Assembly: GCA_041175665.1 (NCBI GenBank)
Contig: JBEDEM010000002.1
Location: forward strand, 1-59,603
Direction: 5' to 3'
Length of the DNA stretch: 59,603 nucleotides
Source: UBA3064 sp016868095
Lineage (GTDB): Bacteria > Pseudomonadota > Gammaproteobacteria > Burkholderiales > Burkholderiaceae_E
The position numbers and the translations under genes are program-made. Below the pieces are notes generated by a model. The model saw only the letters and a program-made list of their open reading frames with translations, did not search any database and was not told the DNA's origin. Positions 17,970-27,049 of this stretch are shown here, piece by piece; positions within the stretch are counted from its first letter, which is position 1, and every line of letters begins with the position of its first letter.

Positions 17970-20681
17970 ATGAGCGATCCATTTAAGTCTGTTAAGTCAT
18001 TTAAGTACGGCCAGAAGACCGGTCATTATTATTCGCTCAAGGCACTCGGCGAGCAACTCGGAAAGGACTTATCCCGACTGCCGGTGTCGATTCGCATCGT
18101 CCTTGAGTCGGTGCTGCGCAACTGTGACGGCAAAAAAGTAACCGAGCAACACGTCAAGCAACTTGCCGGTTGGAAGCCGCGCGCATCGCGCACCGCGGAG
18201 ATACCCTTTGTCGTTGCGCGGGTTGTTTTGCAAGACTTTACCGGCGTTCCCCTGCTCGCAGACCTTGCTGCCATGCGCAACGTGGCATCGGGAATGGGAA
18301 AGAATCCAAAAACGATCGAGCCCTTGGTTCCGGTCGATCTGGTTGTGGATCATTCAGTGATGATCGATCATTTCGGCACTGGTAAATCGCTTGATCTCAA
18401 CATGAAACTTGAGTTCTCACGAAATCAAGAACGTTATCAATTCATGAAGTGGGGCATGAACGCCTTTGATACCTTTGGCGTCGTTCCACCTGGGTTCGGG
18501 ATTGTCCATCAGGTTAATCTTGAATATCTGGCGCGAGGCGTGCATCAGAAGGCTTCGGGTAAACGCACTGTTTTTTATCCCGATACGCTCGTGGGTACCG
18601 ATAGCCACACCACGATGATCAATGGCATCGGGGTAGTTGGCTGGGGTGTTGGCGGTATCGAAGCCGAGGCAGGCATGCTTGGGCAACCGGTTTATTTCCT
18701 CACGCCCGACGTCATTGGTGTCGAACTCACCGGAAGTCTTCGCGAGGGGGTAACTGCCACCGATTTGGTGCTGAGCATCACTGAAATGCTTCGCAAAGAA
18801 AAAGTCGTTGGTAAGTTTGTTGAATTCTGCGGCGAAGGCACGCGTAGCCTTGCACTGCCCGATCGTGCAACGATTGCCAACATGGCCCCCGAGTACGGTG
18901 CAACCATGGGTTTCTTCCCCGTCGACGAAAAGACGATCGAATATTTCACCGGCACTGGTCGCACCAAGGATGAGATTTCAGCCTTTGAAGCCTACTTTAA
19001 AGCACAAGGCATGTTCGGTGTGTCAGACGCAAAAGACATTGAGTTCACCAAGTTGCTCAAGCTTGATCTTGGCACCGTTGCACCCTCACTGGCAGGTCCG
19101 AAGCGCCCGCAAGATCGCATCGAAATAGGCCATGTTAAGGAAACATTCACCGATTTATTTTCTAAACCCACTTCAGAAAACGGATTCAACCAAGCGGCCA
19201 GCAAGCTTCATGAAGATTTTGCCGCTGGAAAGTCGACGATTCGCAATGGCGATGTGCTAATCGCAGCAATCACCTCGTGTACCAATACCTCGAATCCCGG
19301 CGTTTTGCTTGCGGCCGGTTTACTGGCTAAGAAAGCGGTCGAGGCTGGATTAACCGTTCCCAAACATATCAAGACCTCGCTGGCACCAGGCTCGAGGGTC
19401 GTGACCGAATATCTCGAAAAGGCGGGACTACTTCCCTATTTGGAAAAGCTCGGCTTTAACGTTGCAGCCTATGGTTGTACAACTTGTATCGGTAATGCGG
19501 GCGATCTATCACCAGAAATCAACGATGCGATTACGAAAAATGATCTGATTTGCGCAGCAGTGCTTTCGGGCAACCGCAACTTTGAAGCGCGGATTCATCC
19601 AAACCTGAAGGCCAATTTCCTAGCTTCGCCCCCACTCGTTGTCGCCTATGCAATTGCCGGCAATGTCACCAAAGACTTAATGAGCGAACCGGTTGGGCAC
19701 GGCAAAGGCGGCAAGCCGGTTTACCTGGGCGATATTTGGCCAAGCTCGGATGAGGTACACCGACTCATGAAACATGCGATGAATCCCAAGGTGTTTCGTG
19801 AGAACTATGCGCAAGTGAAGTCGAACCCAGGCAAGCTTTGGGAAAAGGTCAAAGGCGTTAAGGGTCAGGTCTACGATTGGCCCAAATCAACCTACATCGC
19901 AAAGCCCCCATTTTTCGATGACTTTGGCATGCAAGCCTCGCACGAAACAACGGCCATCCGTGGCGCGCGAGCTTTGGGACTTTTTGGTGATTCAATCACG
20001 ACAGACCATATCTCACCGGCGGGTTCGATCAAGGAAAGCTCACCCGCTGGGCAGTGGCTGCTTGCCAACGGCGTTGCGAAGGCCGACTTTAATAGTTATG
20101 GCTCGCGCCGTGGCAACCATGAAGTCATGATGAGGGGCACCTTCGCAAACGTCAGGATCAAAAATCTGATGATTCCCGCCAAGCCTGATGGCTCAAGAGT
20201 CGAAGGCGGCATCACCATTCATCAGCCAAGCGGCGAAAGCTTGTCGATTTATGACGCTGCCATGCGCTATATCGACGAGCAAACGCCGACGGTCATCTTC
20301 GGCGGTGAGGAGTACGGTACAGGTTCTTCGCGTGATTGGGCTGCCAAGGGCACGCAACTGCTCGGTGTTAAAGCTGTGGTGGCTCGGAGTTTTGAGCGAA
20401 TCCATCGCTCTAATTTAGTGGGCATGGGCGTACTTCCTTTGCAGTTCAAAGGCAGCGACTCCTGGGAATCCTTGGGCATTCATGGCGACGAGCGCTTTGA
20501 CCTCGAAATACCTGCGAAACTCAAGCCCCAACAAGATATTGCGCTTGTGATTCATCGCGGCGATGGCAGCACGAGCAAGGTGCAGCTGCTGTCGCGCATC
20601 GACACTGCAATTGAGGTTGACTACTACCTTCATGGGGGCATCCTGCCCTATGTCTTGCGTGACTTGCTGTCTGCGGCCTAA
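17970..20681 (+). CDS. acnA: Aconitate hydratase A
   Basis: The 903-residue protein is of AcnA/IRP type. The three [4Fe-4S] ligands are seen as ITSCTNTSNPGVLL near residue 435 and YGCTTCIGNAGDL near residue 500. Substrate-binding DTLVGTDSHTTMINGIG and the swivel-domain FGGEEYGTGSSRDWAAKG are intact. It interconverts citrate and isocitrate; AcnA-like enzymes can also hydrate 2-methyl-cis-aconitate, which would matter here because prpBC are next door without prpD. AAGGA lies before the ATG. It is the last TCA gene of the plus-strand unit. Confidence 0.97.
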   Translation: MSDPFKSVKSFKYGQKTGHYYSLKALGEQLGKDLSRLPVSIRIVLESVLRNCDGKKVTEQHVKQLAGWKPRASRTAEIPFVVARVVLQDFTGVPLLADLAAMRNVASGMGKNPKTIEPLVPVDLVVDHSVMIDHFGTGKSLDLNMKLEFSRNQERYQFMKWGMNAFDTFGVVPPGFGIVHQVNLEYLARGVHQKASGKRTVFYPDTLVGTDSHTTMINGIGVVGWGVGGIEAEAGMLGQPVYFLTPDVIGVELTGSLREGVTATDLVLSITEMLRKEKVVGKFVEFCGEGTRSLALPDRATIANMAPEYGATMGFFPVDEKTIEYFTGTGRTKDEISAFEAYFKAQGMFGVSDAKDIEFTKLLKLDLGTVAPSLAGPKRPQDRIEIGHVKETFTDLFSKPTSENGFNQAASKLHEDFAAGKSTIRNGDVLIAAITSCTNTSNPGVLLAAGLLAKKAVEAGLTVPKHIKTSLAPGSRVVTEYLEKAGLLPYLEKLGFNVAAYGCTTCIGNAGDLSPEINDAITKNDLICAAVLSGNRNFEARIHPNLKANFLASPPLVVAYAIAGNVTKDLMSEPVGHGKGGKPVYLGDIWPSSDEVHRLMKHAMNPKVFRENYAQVKSNPGKLWEKVKGVKGQVYDWPKSTYIAKPPFFDDFGMQASHETTAIRGARALGLFGDSITTDHISPAGSIKESSPAGQWLLANGVAKADFNSYGSRRGNHEVMMRGTFANVRIKNLMIPAKPDGSRVEGGITIHQPSGESLSIYDAAMRYIDEQTPTVIFGGEEYGTGSSRDWAAKGTQLLGVKAVVARSFERIHRSNLVGMGVLPLQFKGSDSWESLGIHGDERFDLEIPAKLKPQQDIALVIHRGDGSTSKVQLLSRIDTAIEVDYYLHGGILPYVLRDLLSAA

Positions 20682-20711
20682 GCTTGGGATTTAGTGTTTG
20701 GGGTGCCATCG

Positions 20712-22145
20712 ATGTCAAAGCTTTATGAGCTGCCTGCCCATGCCTTGTTAGCCCTTTACGCGAGCGGGCAGGCTTCACCGGTAGACTGCACTCGGGAGGT
20801 GCTCGAGCGCATCGGGCACCTCAATCCATTACTCAATGCTTTTTGCTTCATCGACGAACAAGGGGCGATAGAGAGCGCTCGCGAGAGCGAGACTCGCTGG
20901 CTGGCTTGGCGCAAACATCGTGAGACAGGCTTTGGTGGCGCCAATGCTCCGAGAGTGCTCGAAGGCGTGCCGGTCAGCATCAAAGATCTGATCCTCACCA
21001 AAGGCTGGCCCACGCTGCGTGGCTCGAAGACCATCGATCCCAAACAAGACTGGTCGGTCGATGCTCCGGTGAGCGCACGGCTTCGCGAAGCAGGCGCGGT
21101 TTTGTTGGGCAAAACCACAACGCCGGAGTTTGGCTGTAAGGGCGAAACCAATTCGCCGCTTACTGGGATCACGAAAAATCCGTGGCATCTGCAAAAGACG
21201 CCAGGAGGTTCCTCGGGGGGCGCAGCAGCGGCTGTAGCGGCAGGTTTCGGCCCACTTGCCGTTGGTACCGACGGCGCAGGCTCAGTACGTATACCCGCTG
21301 CGTTTTGCGGCAACGTCGGCCTGAAACCGTCTTATGGGCGAATTCCAGCTTATCCCTTATCGCCTTTCGGATCGGTTGCCCATTTGGGTCCCCACACGAT
21401 GAGTGTTATTGATTGTGCGCTCGCGATGAATGTCATGAAGCAGCCCGATGCGCGTGACTGGACCTCGCTACCTCCGGATCCGAGCAACTATTTGATCGGA
21501 CTTGATGAGGGTCTTGCTGGTTTACGGGTCGCTTATTCGCCAAGACTCGGCTATGTGCGGCAACTTGATCCGGCCATTGAGGAGGCAGTGAAGGAAACGG
21601 CTCTCGCCATGGAGTCCTTAGGCGCCTATGTTGAAGCTGTGGATCCAGGTATTGAAGACTCACTTGATATCAGTTTTGGCCTATGGGCTGCTGGTGCCGC
21701 CAACCTTTGGCGCAAGCTTTCAGACGAGCAGCGAGCGCTGACCGATCCCGACTTTCGCTCCGAAGCCACCATGGGCTTGGCAATCAACCCGGAGCAGATA
21801 CACGACTTCAATCAGCGGCGAGGGGTGCTTGGCTCGACCTTGAGGCAGTTCATGACCCGCTTTGATCTCATACTGACACCTTCGACGGCGGTGTGCGCTT
21901 TTGATACACGCGCGGCAGGCAGTGCAGGTCTTTACGATGCGCAAACCATGCTTGGGTGGACGCCTTTCAGCTTCCCCTTCAACCTCTCTCAGCAGCCAGC
22001 CATTAGCTTTCCTTGGTCACTCAACCCAGACGGCTTGCCGATTGGCATTCAGTTGGTTGGACCCATGTTCGGCGATGCACTTGTTTTGCGAGCGGCAAGA
22101 GCGCTTGAATCCATACGACCTGTTAAGCGGCCCAATACCCTCTAA
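20712..22145 (+). CDS. Amidase-signature family hydrolase
   Basis: With the ATG at 20712 (after GGGG) the protein is 477 residues. The Ser-cisSer-Lys triad is complete: Lys91 in GVPVSIKDLIL, cis-Ser168 in TPGGSSGGAAAAVAAG, and nucleophile Ser191 in GTDGAGSVRIPAAFCG. The family hydrolyses amides of diverse carboxylic acids; the substrate cannot be read from sequence. It is not a GatA on present evidence, since no gatB or gatC is adjacent. It lies 30 bp after acnA, perhaps as the last gene of that unit, and ends before a perfect hairpin. Confidence 0.88.
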   Translation: MSKLYELPAHALLALYASGQASPVDCTREVLERIGHLNPLLNAFCFIDEQGAIESARESETRWLAWRKHRETGFGGANAPRVLEGVPVSIKDLILTKGWPTLRGSKTIDPKQDWSVDAPVSARLREAGAVLLGKTTTPEFGCKGETNSPLTGITKNPWHLQKTPGGSSGGAAAAVAAGFGPLAVGTDGAGSVRIPAAFCGNVGLKPSYGRIPAYPLSPFGSVAHLGPHTMSVIDCALAMNVMKQPDARDWTSLPPDPSNYLIGLDEGLAGLRVAYSPRLGYVRQLDPAIEEAVKETALAMESLGAYVEAVDPGIEDSLDISFGLWAAGAANLWRKLSDEQRALTDPDFRSEATMGLAINPEQIHDFNQRRGVLGSTLRQFMTRFDLILTPSTAVCAFDTRAAGSAGLYDAQTMLGWTPFSFPFNLSQQPAISFPWSLNPDGLPIGIQLVGPMFGDALVLRAARALESIRPVKRPNTL

Positions 22146-22173
22146 ATCAATCAGCGAATCAAACGAGCTACGC

Positions 22174-22221
22174 CAACAAACTAAAAGGGCCAATCAGTCG
22201 ATTGGCCCTTTTAGTTTGTTG
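22174..22221. terminator. Bidirectional terminator, perfect 22-bp stem
   Basis: The arms 22174-22195 and 22200-22221 are perfectly complementary over 22 bp around a four-base loop. The stem contains GGGCCAATC/GATTGGCCC flanked by AAAA/TTTT, so it can terminate in both directions. It serves the convergent amidase (plus) and tRNA-Pro (minus), ending two bases from the encoded CCA of the tRNA. Confidence 0.88.
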
Positions 22222-22223
22222 CT

Positions 22224-22302
<79 letters not shown>

Positions 22303-22360
22303 GCCTTCTAGTATACCAAGCTATCGCACGCAGGCGAAGGAAGGGCGTATCACCAGGGCG

Positions 22361-22960
22361 CTATGATTGCCCTGAAGCTGCCTCATCGATGCTTAGCAAC
22401 CGGAGGACCTCGTTTAACTCGATCCTCAATCGATCAAACATGGCGATGCTTGGATCCTCTTGCTGCTCATGCCTCTTGGTCTCAGCCTCATGCTCATGAA
22501 GCTTGGTCTCAGCCTCATGCTCGTAAAGCTTAGTCTCAGCCTTGTTAGGCTGATCGATCCCCCCCATGGCGCTGCCGCTCTCTGATGCCTTAGCCTCTTC
22601 GTGCTCGAGAGGTTGAGTCCGCGAGATAGCAGCCGCCTCGGCTTGCAGGTTGGAGATGGTCTGACGCCCCGACAAGCGCATCCGCGCCCCTTGAATCGTG
22701 AAGCCTTCGTCATAAAGCAATTCACGGATCTTCCGAACTAAGAGGACTTCATGGTGCTGGTAGTAGCGCCGATTGCCTCGACGCTTCATCGGACGAAGCT
22801 GTGTAAACTCCTGCTCCCAATAGCGCAGCACATGTGGCTTAACAGCGCAAAGATCGCTTACTTCACCAATCGTGAAATAGCGCTTTGCGGGAATCGGTGG
22901 CAGCAATTGATCGACCATCCCGCGGGTTTTCAAGTAGGCGCTATCGTCGTCCTGCGTCAT
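22361..22960 (-). CDS. MerR-family transcriptional regulator
   Basis: The 199-residue protein has a MerR winged-helix domain near residues 25-95 (KRYFTIGEVSDLCAVKPHVLRYWEQEF, RRGNRRYYQHHEVLLVRKIRELLYDEGFTIQGARMRL). Such a gene commonly follows ihfA in proteobacteria; its target is unknown. The C-terminal part is charged and contains three nine-residue repeats (AETKLYEHE and variants). It begins 11 bp after the ihfA stop with no clear ribosome binding site; a start at the in-frame ATG at 22918 is also possible. Confidence 0.88.
   Translation of the reverse strand: MTQDDDSAYLKTRGMVDQLLPPIPAKRYFTIGEVSDLCAVKPHVLRYWEQEFTQLRPMKRRGNRRYYQHHEVLLVRKIRELLYDEGFTIQGARMRLSGRQTISNLQAEAAAISRTQPLEHEEAKASESGSAMGGIDQPNKAETKLYEHEAETKLHEHEAETKRHEQQEDPSIAMFDRLRIELNEVLRLLSIDEAASGQS
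22475..22545 (-). repeat. 27-bp in-frame tandem repeat in the merR gene
   Basis: Copies begin at 22475, 22502 and 22529 on the plus strand with CTTGGTCTCAGCCTC, the same, and CTTAGTCTCAGCCTT. The first two are almost identical over 27 bp; the third is partial. The product is AETKLYEHE-AETKLHEHE-AETKRHEQQ, a charged helical linker after the DNA-binding domain. Confidence 0.9.
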
Positions 22961-22971
22961 GACATGCGCTT

Positions 22972-23319
22972 TTAAAGTTCAGCACCCTTAGCGGGCACAA
23001 ATTGACCCGAATCGATCTGGGCCTTGAGCTTTTGGCTTGCATGGAATGTGACAACACGGCGCGCTGATATCGGTATAACTTCACCCGTCTTTGGATTTCG
23101 CCCCGGCCGCTGCGGCTTATCACGTAGCTGAAAATTACCAAATCCGGAGAGCTTGACCGATAAACCGCTTGAAAGGGCATCGCTGACTTCTTGGAAGAAC
23201 ATGTCAACTAGGTCTTTGGATTCGCGCTTATTGAGGCCAACACGCTCGAAAAGCATTTCGGCAAGTTCAGCTTTGGTAAGGGTTGCGCTGTCATCAATGG
23301 CTTGCATCATTGTTAACAC
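22972..23319 (-). CDS. ihfA: Integration host factor alpha subunit
   Basis: The 115-residue protein is a DNABII protein. LTKAELAEMLFERVGLNKRESKDLVDMFF is the N-terminal helical part (first half typical), followed by LSGFGNFQLRDK and the DNA-intercalating arm RPGRNPKTGEVIPISARRVV. Position after pheT identifies it as IHF alpha rather than HU. It bends DNA in replication, recombination and transcription. It has an N-terminal extension of about ten residues relative to E. coli; a later ATG (residue 4 or 5) could be the true start. Confidence 0.94.
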   Translation of the reverse strand: MLTMMQAIDDSATLTKAELAEMLFERVGLNKRESKDLVDMFFQEVSDALSSGLSVKLSGFGNFQLRDKPQRPGRNPKTGEVIPISARRVVTFHASQKLKAQIDSGQFVPAKGAEL

Positions 23320-23337
23320 CAGGGATTGTCATGAGCT

Positions 23338-25830
23338 TTAACTTCTCAGGCGCGCATCGCATGCCGATTGCATACCCTCGATCATCTGCTGAAGTAGTCC
23401 CTGAACTTCCGACTCCTCAAGCGTGCGCTCAGTATCTTGGAAACGGAGACGGAATGCAAGACTTTTCTCGTTGTCTTTCAATCCTTTGCCGCGGTATTCG
23501 TCAAAGAGCGTCAGGTTGACGAGCCGGGTACCACCTAAGCGTTTGAGCCCAGCGGCCAGTTCTTCCGACGCAAGGTCCTGGTTAACGACAAAGGCAAGAT
23601 CGCGAACGACAGGCGGAAACTTTGAAGGTGCAGCAGGACTCGGCATCAACTTGTCGGTTAGCGCCCAGATGGCCAGCTCAGCAAGCACGGGAGCTGAGCT
23701 GAGTTCGAGAGATTGCTGTAGCTGAGGATGCAAGACCCCGATCCAGCCTGCGTGCTTGCCGGCCACTTCGATGACGGCGCTTTGTGTGGGGTGCAGGCAT
23801 GGGGGCAATTTTTCACTATCGACCCATTTCCGGCATTGAAACCTGTCAGTGCCAATCACCGACTCCAAATCACCTTTTAAGTCAAAGAAATCAACCAAGC
23901 GTTTGCTATCGGACCAGTGCTCAGCATATCGAGCACCATAGGCAAGTAGGGCTAGTTTTATAGGCTGCCTAATGCCCGCGACTTCGAGCAAATCCGCCTC
24001 GGCATCAGCCTGCTTATGAAACACACGACCGCACTCAAAGATACGCACCCTCTCGGCCTTTCGATTCAGATTGAAACGGAGGCTGTCGATCAATCCGGTG
24101 ACAAGACTGGTGCGCATCACGTCGAGCTGCGAGGCGATGGGATTGAGCAAGGCAATCCCTTTTTCGCCCGAGACGCTCTCATCAAGGGCCGATGAAACAA
24201 AGCTGTAATTGATGACTTCTTGATAGCCGCGGGCGGCAATCATTGTTTTAACTTGCAGCAAACTACGGCTAGCTTCTGGCGCCTCGCGCATGAGCGTGCT
24301 CGCCTTCGGGGGACGCTGCGGCAAGCGATCGAACCCCCAAAGACGAACGACCTCCTCGATTAAGTCCTCCTCGATGTGGAGATCAAAGCGGTAACTTGGT
24401 GGCTCCACCTCGATAACCGCATCTTGGGCGCGCTTGGCGCTCTCGATGTCCTGAGCACCTGCGACGCGCTCGATATCCTGAGGATCTTGGGCGCGCTCGA
24501 TACCTTCAGCACACCCAAGCCATCGAAAGCCAATGCCAAGCCGAGTGAAGGCCGTACTGATCTCCTCAGGCGATAAATCGATACCTGAAACCTTTCTGGC
24601 GCGCTCGAGTCGCATTTGGACGGGCTTTCGTTCGGGCAGCGCGATCACCTGGTCATCGAGCGGTCCTGCTTGCCCCCCACATATCTCAAGGATCAAGGAA
24701 CACAAATAATCGAGCTCAGAGGCAGTCGTGTGTGCATCGACGCCGCGTTCGAAGCGATGGCCCGCATCGGTCGAAAAATTATAGCGACGCGCCCGCCCAG
24801 CGATGGCCTGTGGCCACCAAAAAGCCGCCTCAACGTAGATATTGCTTGTATCGTCCGATACCGCTGTTGCATCGCCACCCATAATCCCTGCCAGACTCTC
24901 AATAGCCTGGTCATCAGCGATCACACCAACCTGTTCATCGAGCTCGATCGTCTGGCCATTCAAAAGCTTCAAACGCTCTCCCCGCCTGGCCCAACGAACA
25001 TTCAATCCACCCTTAATCCGGTCCAAATCGAAAACATGTGTGGGCCTGGATAGCTCCAACATCACGTAGTTGGAAATATCGACCAGGGCCGAAATGCTCC
25101 GCTGCCCTGCTCGCTCAAGCCTGTCCTTCATCCACTTTGGCGTTTGCGCCTTGGGATTCACGCCGCGAATAACCCGGCCACAAAACCGGCCGCACAAATC
25201 GGGTGCCTCAATGCGTACCGGCAGGCGGTCAGCGATTTCAGCTTGCACTTCAATGACCGGGCGTGGGGCAAGCGAGGCCCCGCTCAGAGCAGCCACCTCT
25301 CTAGCGATCCCGCGAACACCGAGGCAATCGGGCCGATTGGGTGTGAGCTTGAGCAAAAACTGTTGGTCATCAAGTCTCAACGCTTCGCGCAGATTCTGCC
25401 CGAGCGGCAGACCCTCTTCGAGGAGCATCAAGCCTTGATGGTCTTGCGACAAACCGAGCTCTTTTGCCGAGCACAGCATGCCAGCACTCTGGACCCCTCT
25501 CATGGTCACGGGTCTAATTTGCAGCCCTCCAGGCAGCTCGGCGCCTGGTAAAGCACATGCGACCATGATGCCTGCGGCTGCGTTGGGAGCGCCACAGACA
25601 ATCTGCGCCAAATCAGCCTGCCCTACGTCAACATGGCAAACACGCAAACGGTCTGCGTTTGGATGTGCCTCGACGCGCTCGATGCGTGCAACCACAACCT
25701 GACTAAAGGCAGGAGCCAGCGACTCGAGCGATTCAACCTCAAGGCCAGCCATGGTGAGTGCGTCGGCGAGCTCTTGCGTGCTCCAATCGGGATTCACATA
25801 CTGCCGAAGCCACTGTTCTGAAAATTTCAT
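23338..25830 (-). CDS. pheT: Phenylalanyl-tRNA synthetase beta subunit
   Basis: The 830-residue protein has the full PheT layout. The tRNA-binding EMAP-like domain comes first (RVCHVDVGQADLAQIVCGAPN). B3/B4 editing follows (LVDISNYVMLELSRPTHVFDLD), then B5 (PPSYRFDLHIEEDLIEEVVRLWG), the core (NPIASQLDVMRTSLVTGL) and the C-terminal anticodon-binding FDX-ACB domain (FPPVVRDLAFVV). It is slightly longer than usual because a repetitive segment of about 27 residues sits in the B5 domain. It charges tRNA-Phe together with PheS, 81 bp upstream. Confidence 0.97.
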   Translation of the reverse strand: MKFSEQWLRQYVNPDWSTQELADALTMAGLEVESLESLAPAFSQVVVARIERVEAHPNADRLRVCHVDVGQADLAQIVCGAPNAAAGIMVACALPGAELPGGLQIRPVTMRGVQSAGMLCSAKELGLSQDHQGLMLLEEGLPLGQNLREALRLDDQQFLLKLTPNRPDCLGVRGIAREVAALSGASLAPRPVIEVQAEIADRLPVRIEAPDLCGRFCGRVIRGVNPKAQTPKWMKDRLERAGQRSISALVDISNYVMLELSRPTHVFDLDRIKGGLNVRWARRGERLKLLNGQTIELDEQVGVIADDQAIESLAGIMGGDATAVSDDTSNIYVEAAFWWPQAIAGRARRYNFSTDAGHRFERGVDAHTTASELDYLCSLILEICGGQAGPLDDQVIALPERKPVQMRLERARKVSGIDLSPEEISTAFTRLGIGFRWLGCAEGIERAQDPQDIERVAGAQDIESAKRAQDAVIEVEPPSYRFDLHIEEDLIEEVVRLWGFDRLPQRPPKASTLMREAPEASRSLLQVKTMIAARGYQEVINYSFVSSALDESVSGEKGIALLNPIASQLDVMRTSLVTGLIDSLRFNLNRKAERVRIFECGRVFHKQADAEADLLEVAGIRQPIKLALLAYGARYAEHWSDSKRLVDFFDLKGDLESVIGTDRFQCRKWVDSEKLPPCLHPTQSAVIEVAGKHAGWIGVLHPQLQQSLELSSAPVLAELAIWALTDKLMPSPAAPSKFPPVVRDLAFVVNQDLASEELAAGLKRLGGTRLVNLTLFDEYRGKGLKDNEKSLAFRLRFQDTERTLEESEVQGLLQQMIEGMQSACDARLRS
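24421..24497 (-). repeat. In-frame repetitive insertion in the pheT B5 domain
   Basis: ATCTTGGGCGCGCT occurs at 24421 and again at 24484, 63 bp apart. CTCGATGTCCTGAG and CTCGATATCCTGAG recur 27 bp apart between them. The encoded stretch ERAQDPQDIERVAGAQDIES repeats Q-D-I-E at nine residues and RAQD at 21. It separates LGIGFRWLG from VEPPSYRFD, which are near each other in typical PheT. Confidence 0.75.
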
Positions 25831-25911
25831 AAAAGCCTCAAAAGACCTGAGTTACAGCTCGTCAAAACCTTCGGGGACTTTGCCAAAAACGACAAAGCGA
25901 TGGCCCTCAAT

Positions 25912-26931
25912 TTAGCGATCAAATTGCTTTAAAAATCTTAAATCGTTTTCAAAGAACAAACGCAAATCGGACACACCGTAGCGCAACATGGCCAAGCGCT
26001 CCACGCCTGAACCAAAAGCAAAACCGATATAGTTTTCTGGATCAAGCCCCACGTTGCGCACAACCTGAGGATGAACCTGGCCGGAACCAGACACCTCAAG
26101 CCAGCGATCCTTCATAGGCCCCGATCCAAAACGCATATCGATTTCTGCCGAAGGCTCGGTGAATGGAAAATACGACGGTCTAAAACGCACATCGATATCG
26201 TCCTGTTCAAAAAACTGCCGCAAAAACATGGTGTACACGCTCTTCAAATCGGCAAAGCTTATGTTCTCGTCAAGCCATAAGCCTTCAAACTGATGAAACA
26301 TCGGCGAATGCGTGGCGTCTGAATCGACACGGTAGGTCTTGCCGGGCGCAATCACGCGGATGGGTGGCTTGTGCTGGCGCGCATAGCGGATTTGCATCGG
26401 CGAAGTATGGGTACGCAAAAGCAGGCCGCCTTCCACGTAAAAAGTATCGTGCATCGATCGAGCCGGATGATCCTGAGGCGTATTCAAGGCTGTAAAGTTA
26501 TAAAAATCGTCTTCAATTTCCGGGCCATCGGCTACATCAAAGCCAATTGAGCGGAAAATCGCTTCAATGCGGGCGATGGTGAGTGTGATCGGGTGTAGCC
26601 CGCCGTCTTCACAACCGCGCCCGGGCAGCGACACATCAATAGAATCCTTTTGAAGTTGAGCATTTAACGCTTGATTAGCCAGCGCTTTTTCTCTCGACTT
26701 CCACTCAGACTCGACGGCTTGTTTAGCTGCATTTAAAGCCTTGCCAGCATCGCTTCGAGCCTGCCCTTGTAGTCCGGCCAAGCTCTTCATCATGGCGGTC
26801 AAACGCCCATCACGACCAAGATATCGCGCCTTGACCTGAGCCAATTGCGCAGCATCGTCGCAGTGGGAAAAATCAAGGCTGGCCTGTTCAATCATGGCTT
26901 CAATCGCACTTTGATCACCTAACGCGTCCAT
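25912..26931 (-). CDS. pheS: Phenylalanyl-tRNA synthetase alpha subunit
   Basis: The 339-residue protein has the N-terminal coiled-coil (residues 15-95) and the class II catalytic core. HPITLTIARIEAIFRSIGF, motif 2 FHQFEGLWLDENISFADLK and motif 3 GFAFGSGVERLAMLRYG are intact, as is the FRPSYFPFTEPSAEID motif. It forms the alpha2beta2 enzyme with PheT. It lies downstream of rplT, separated from it by a terminator-like hairpin. Confidence 0.97.
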   Translation of the reverse strand: MDALGDQSAIEAMIEQASLDFSHCDDAAQLAQVKARYLGRDGRLTAMMKSLAGLQGQARSDAGKALNAAKQAVESEWKSREKALANQALNAQLQKDSIDVSLPGRGCEDGGLHPITLTIARIEAIFRSIGFDVADGPEIEDDFYNFTALNTPQDHPARSMHDTFYVEGGLLLRTHTSPMQIRYARQHKPPIRVIAPGKTYRVDSDATHSPMFHQFEGLWLDENISFADLKSVYTMFLRQFFEQDDIDVRFRPSYFPFTEPSAEIDMRFGSGPMKDRWLEVSGSGQVHPQVVRNVGLDPENYIGFAFGSGVERLAMLRYGVSDLRLFFENDLRFLKQFDR

Positions 26932-26992
26932 TGATCATTTCCTTTGAAGATTGGCTAATCAGACCGCCAACGGCATCTTGACCTATAACAAC

Positions 26993-27023
26993 AAAAAGGG
27001 CCTTCCGAACAAACAGAAGGCCC
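26993..27023 (-). terminator. Terminator or attenuator between rplT and pheS
   Basis: On the minus strand GGGCCTTCTG and CGGAAGGCCC form a 10-bp stem (one G-T pair) with a six-base loop, followed by TTTTTGTTGTT. It lies 27 bases after the rplT stop and about 60 before pheS. In E. coli pheST is attenuated at the same place through a Phe-rich leader peptide; I could not find such a leader here. Confidence 0.85.
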
Positions 27024-27049
27024 CATCGAATCGACCGGATCTTAACGAA

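Noticed and set aside
20756..21313. A 185-codon frame opposite the amidase gene
   Set aside because: Antisense to an intact amidase with all catalytic residues; no domain seen.
26935..27049. PheM-like leader peptide before pheS
   Set aside because: The only short frame in the region has five codons and no phenylalanine.
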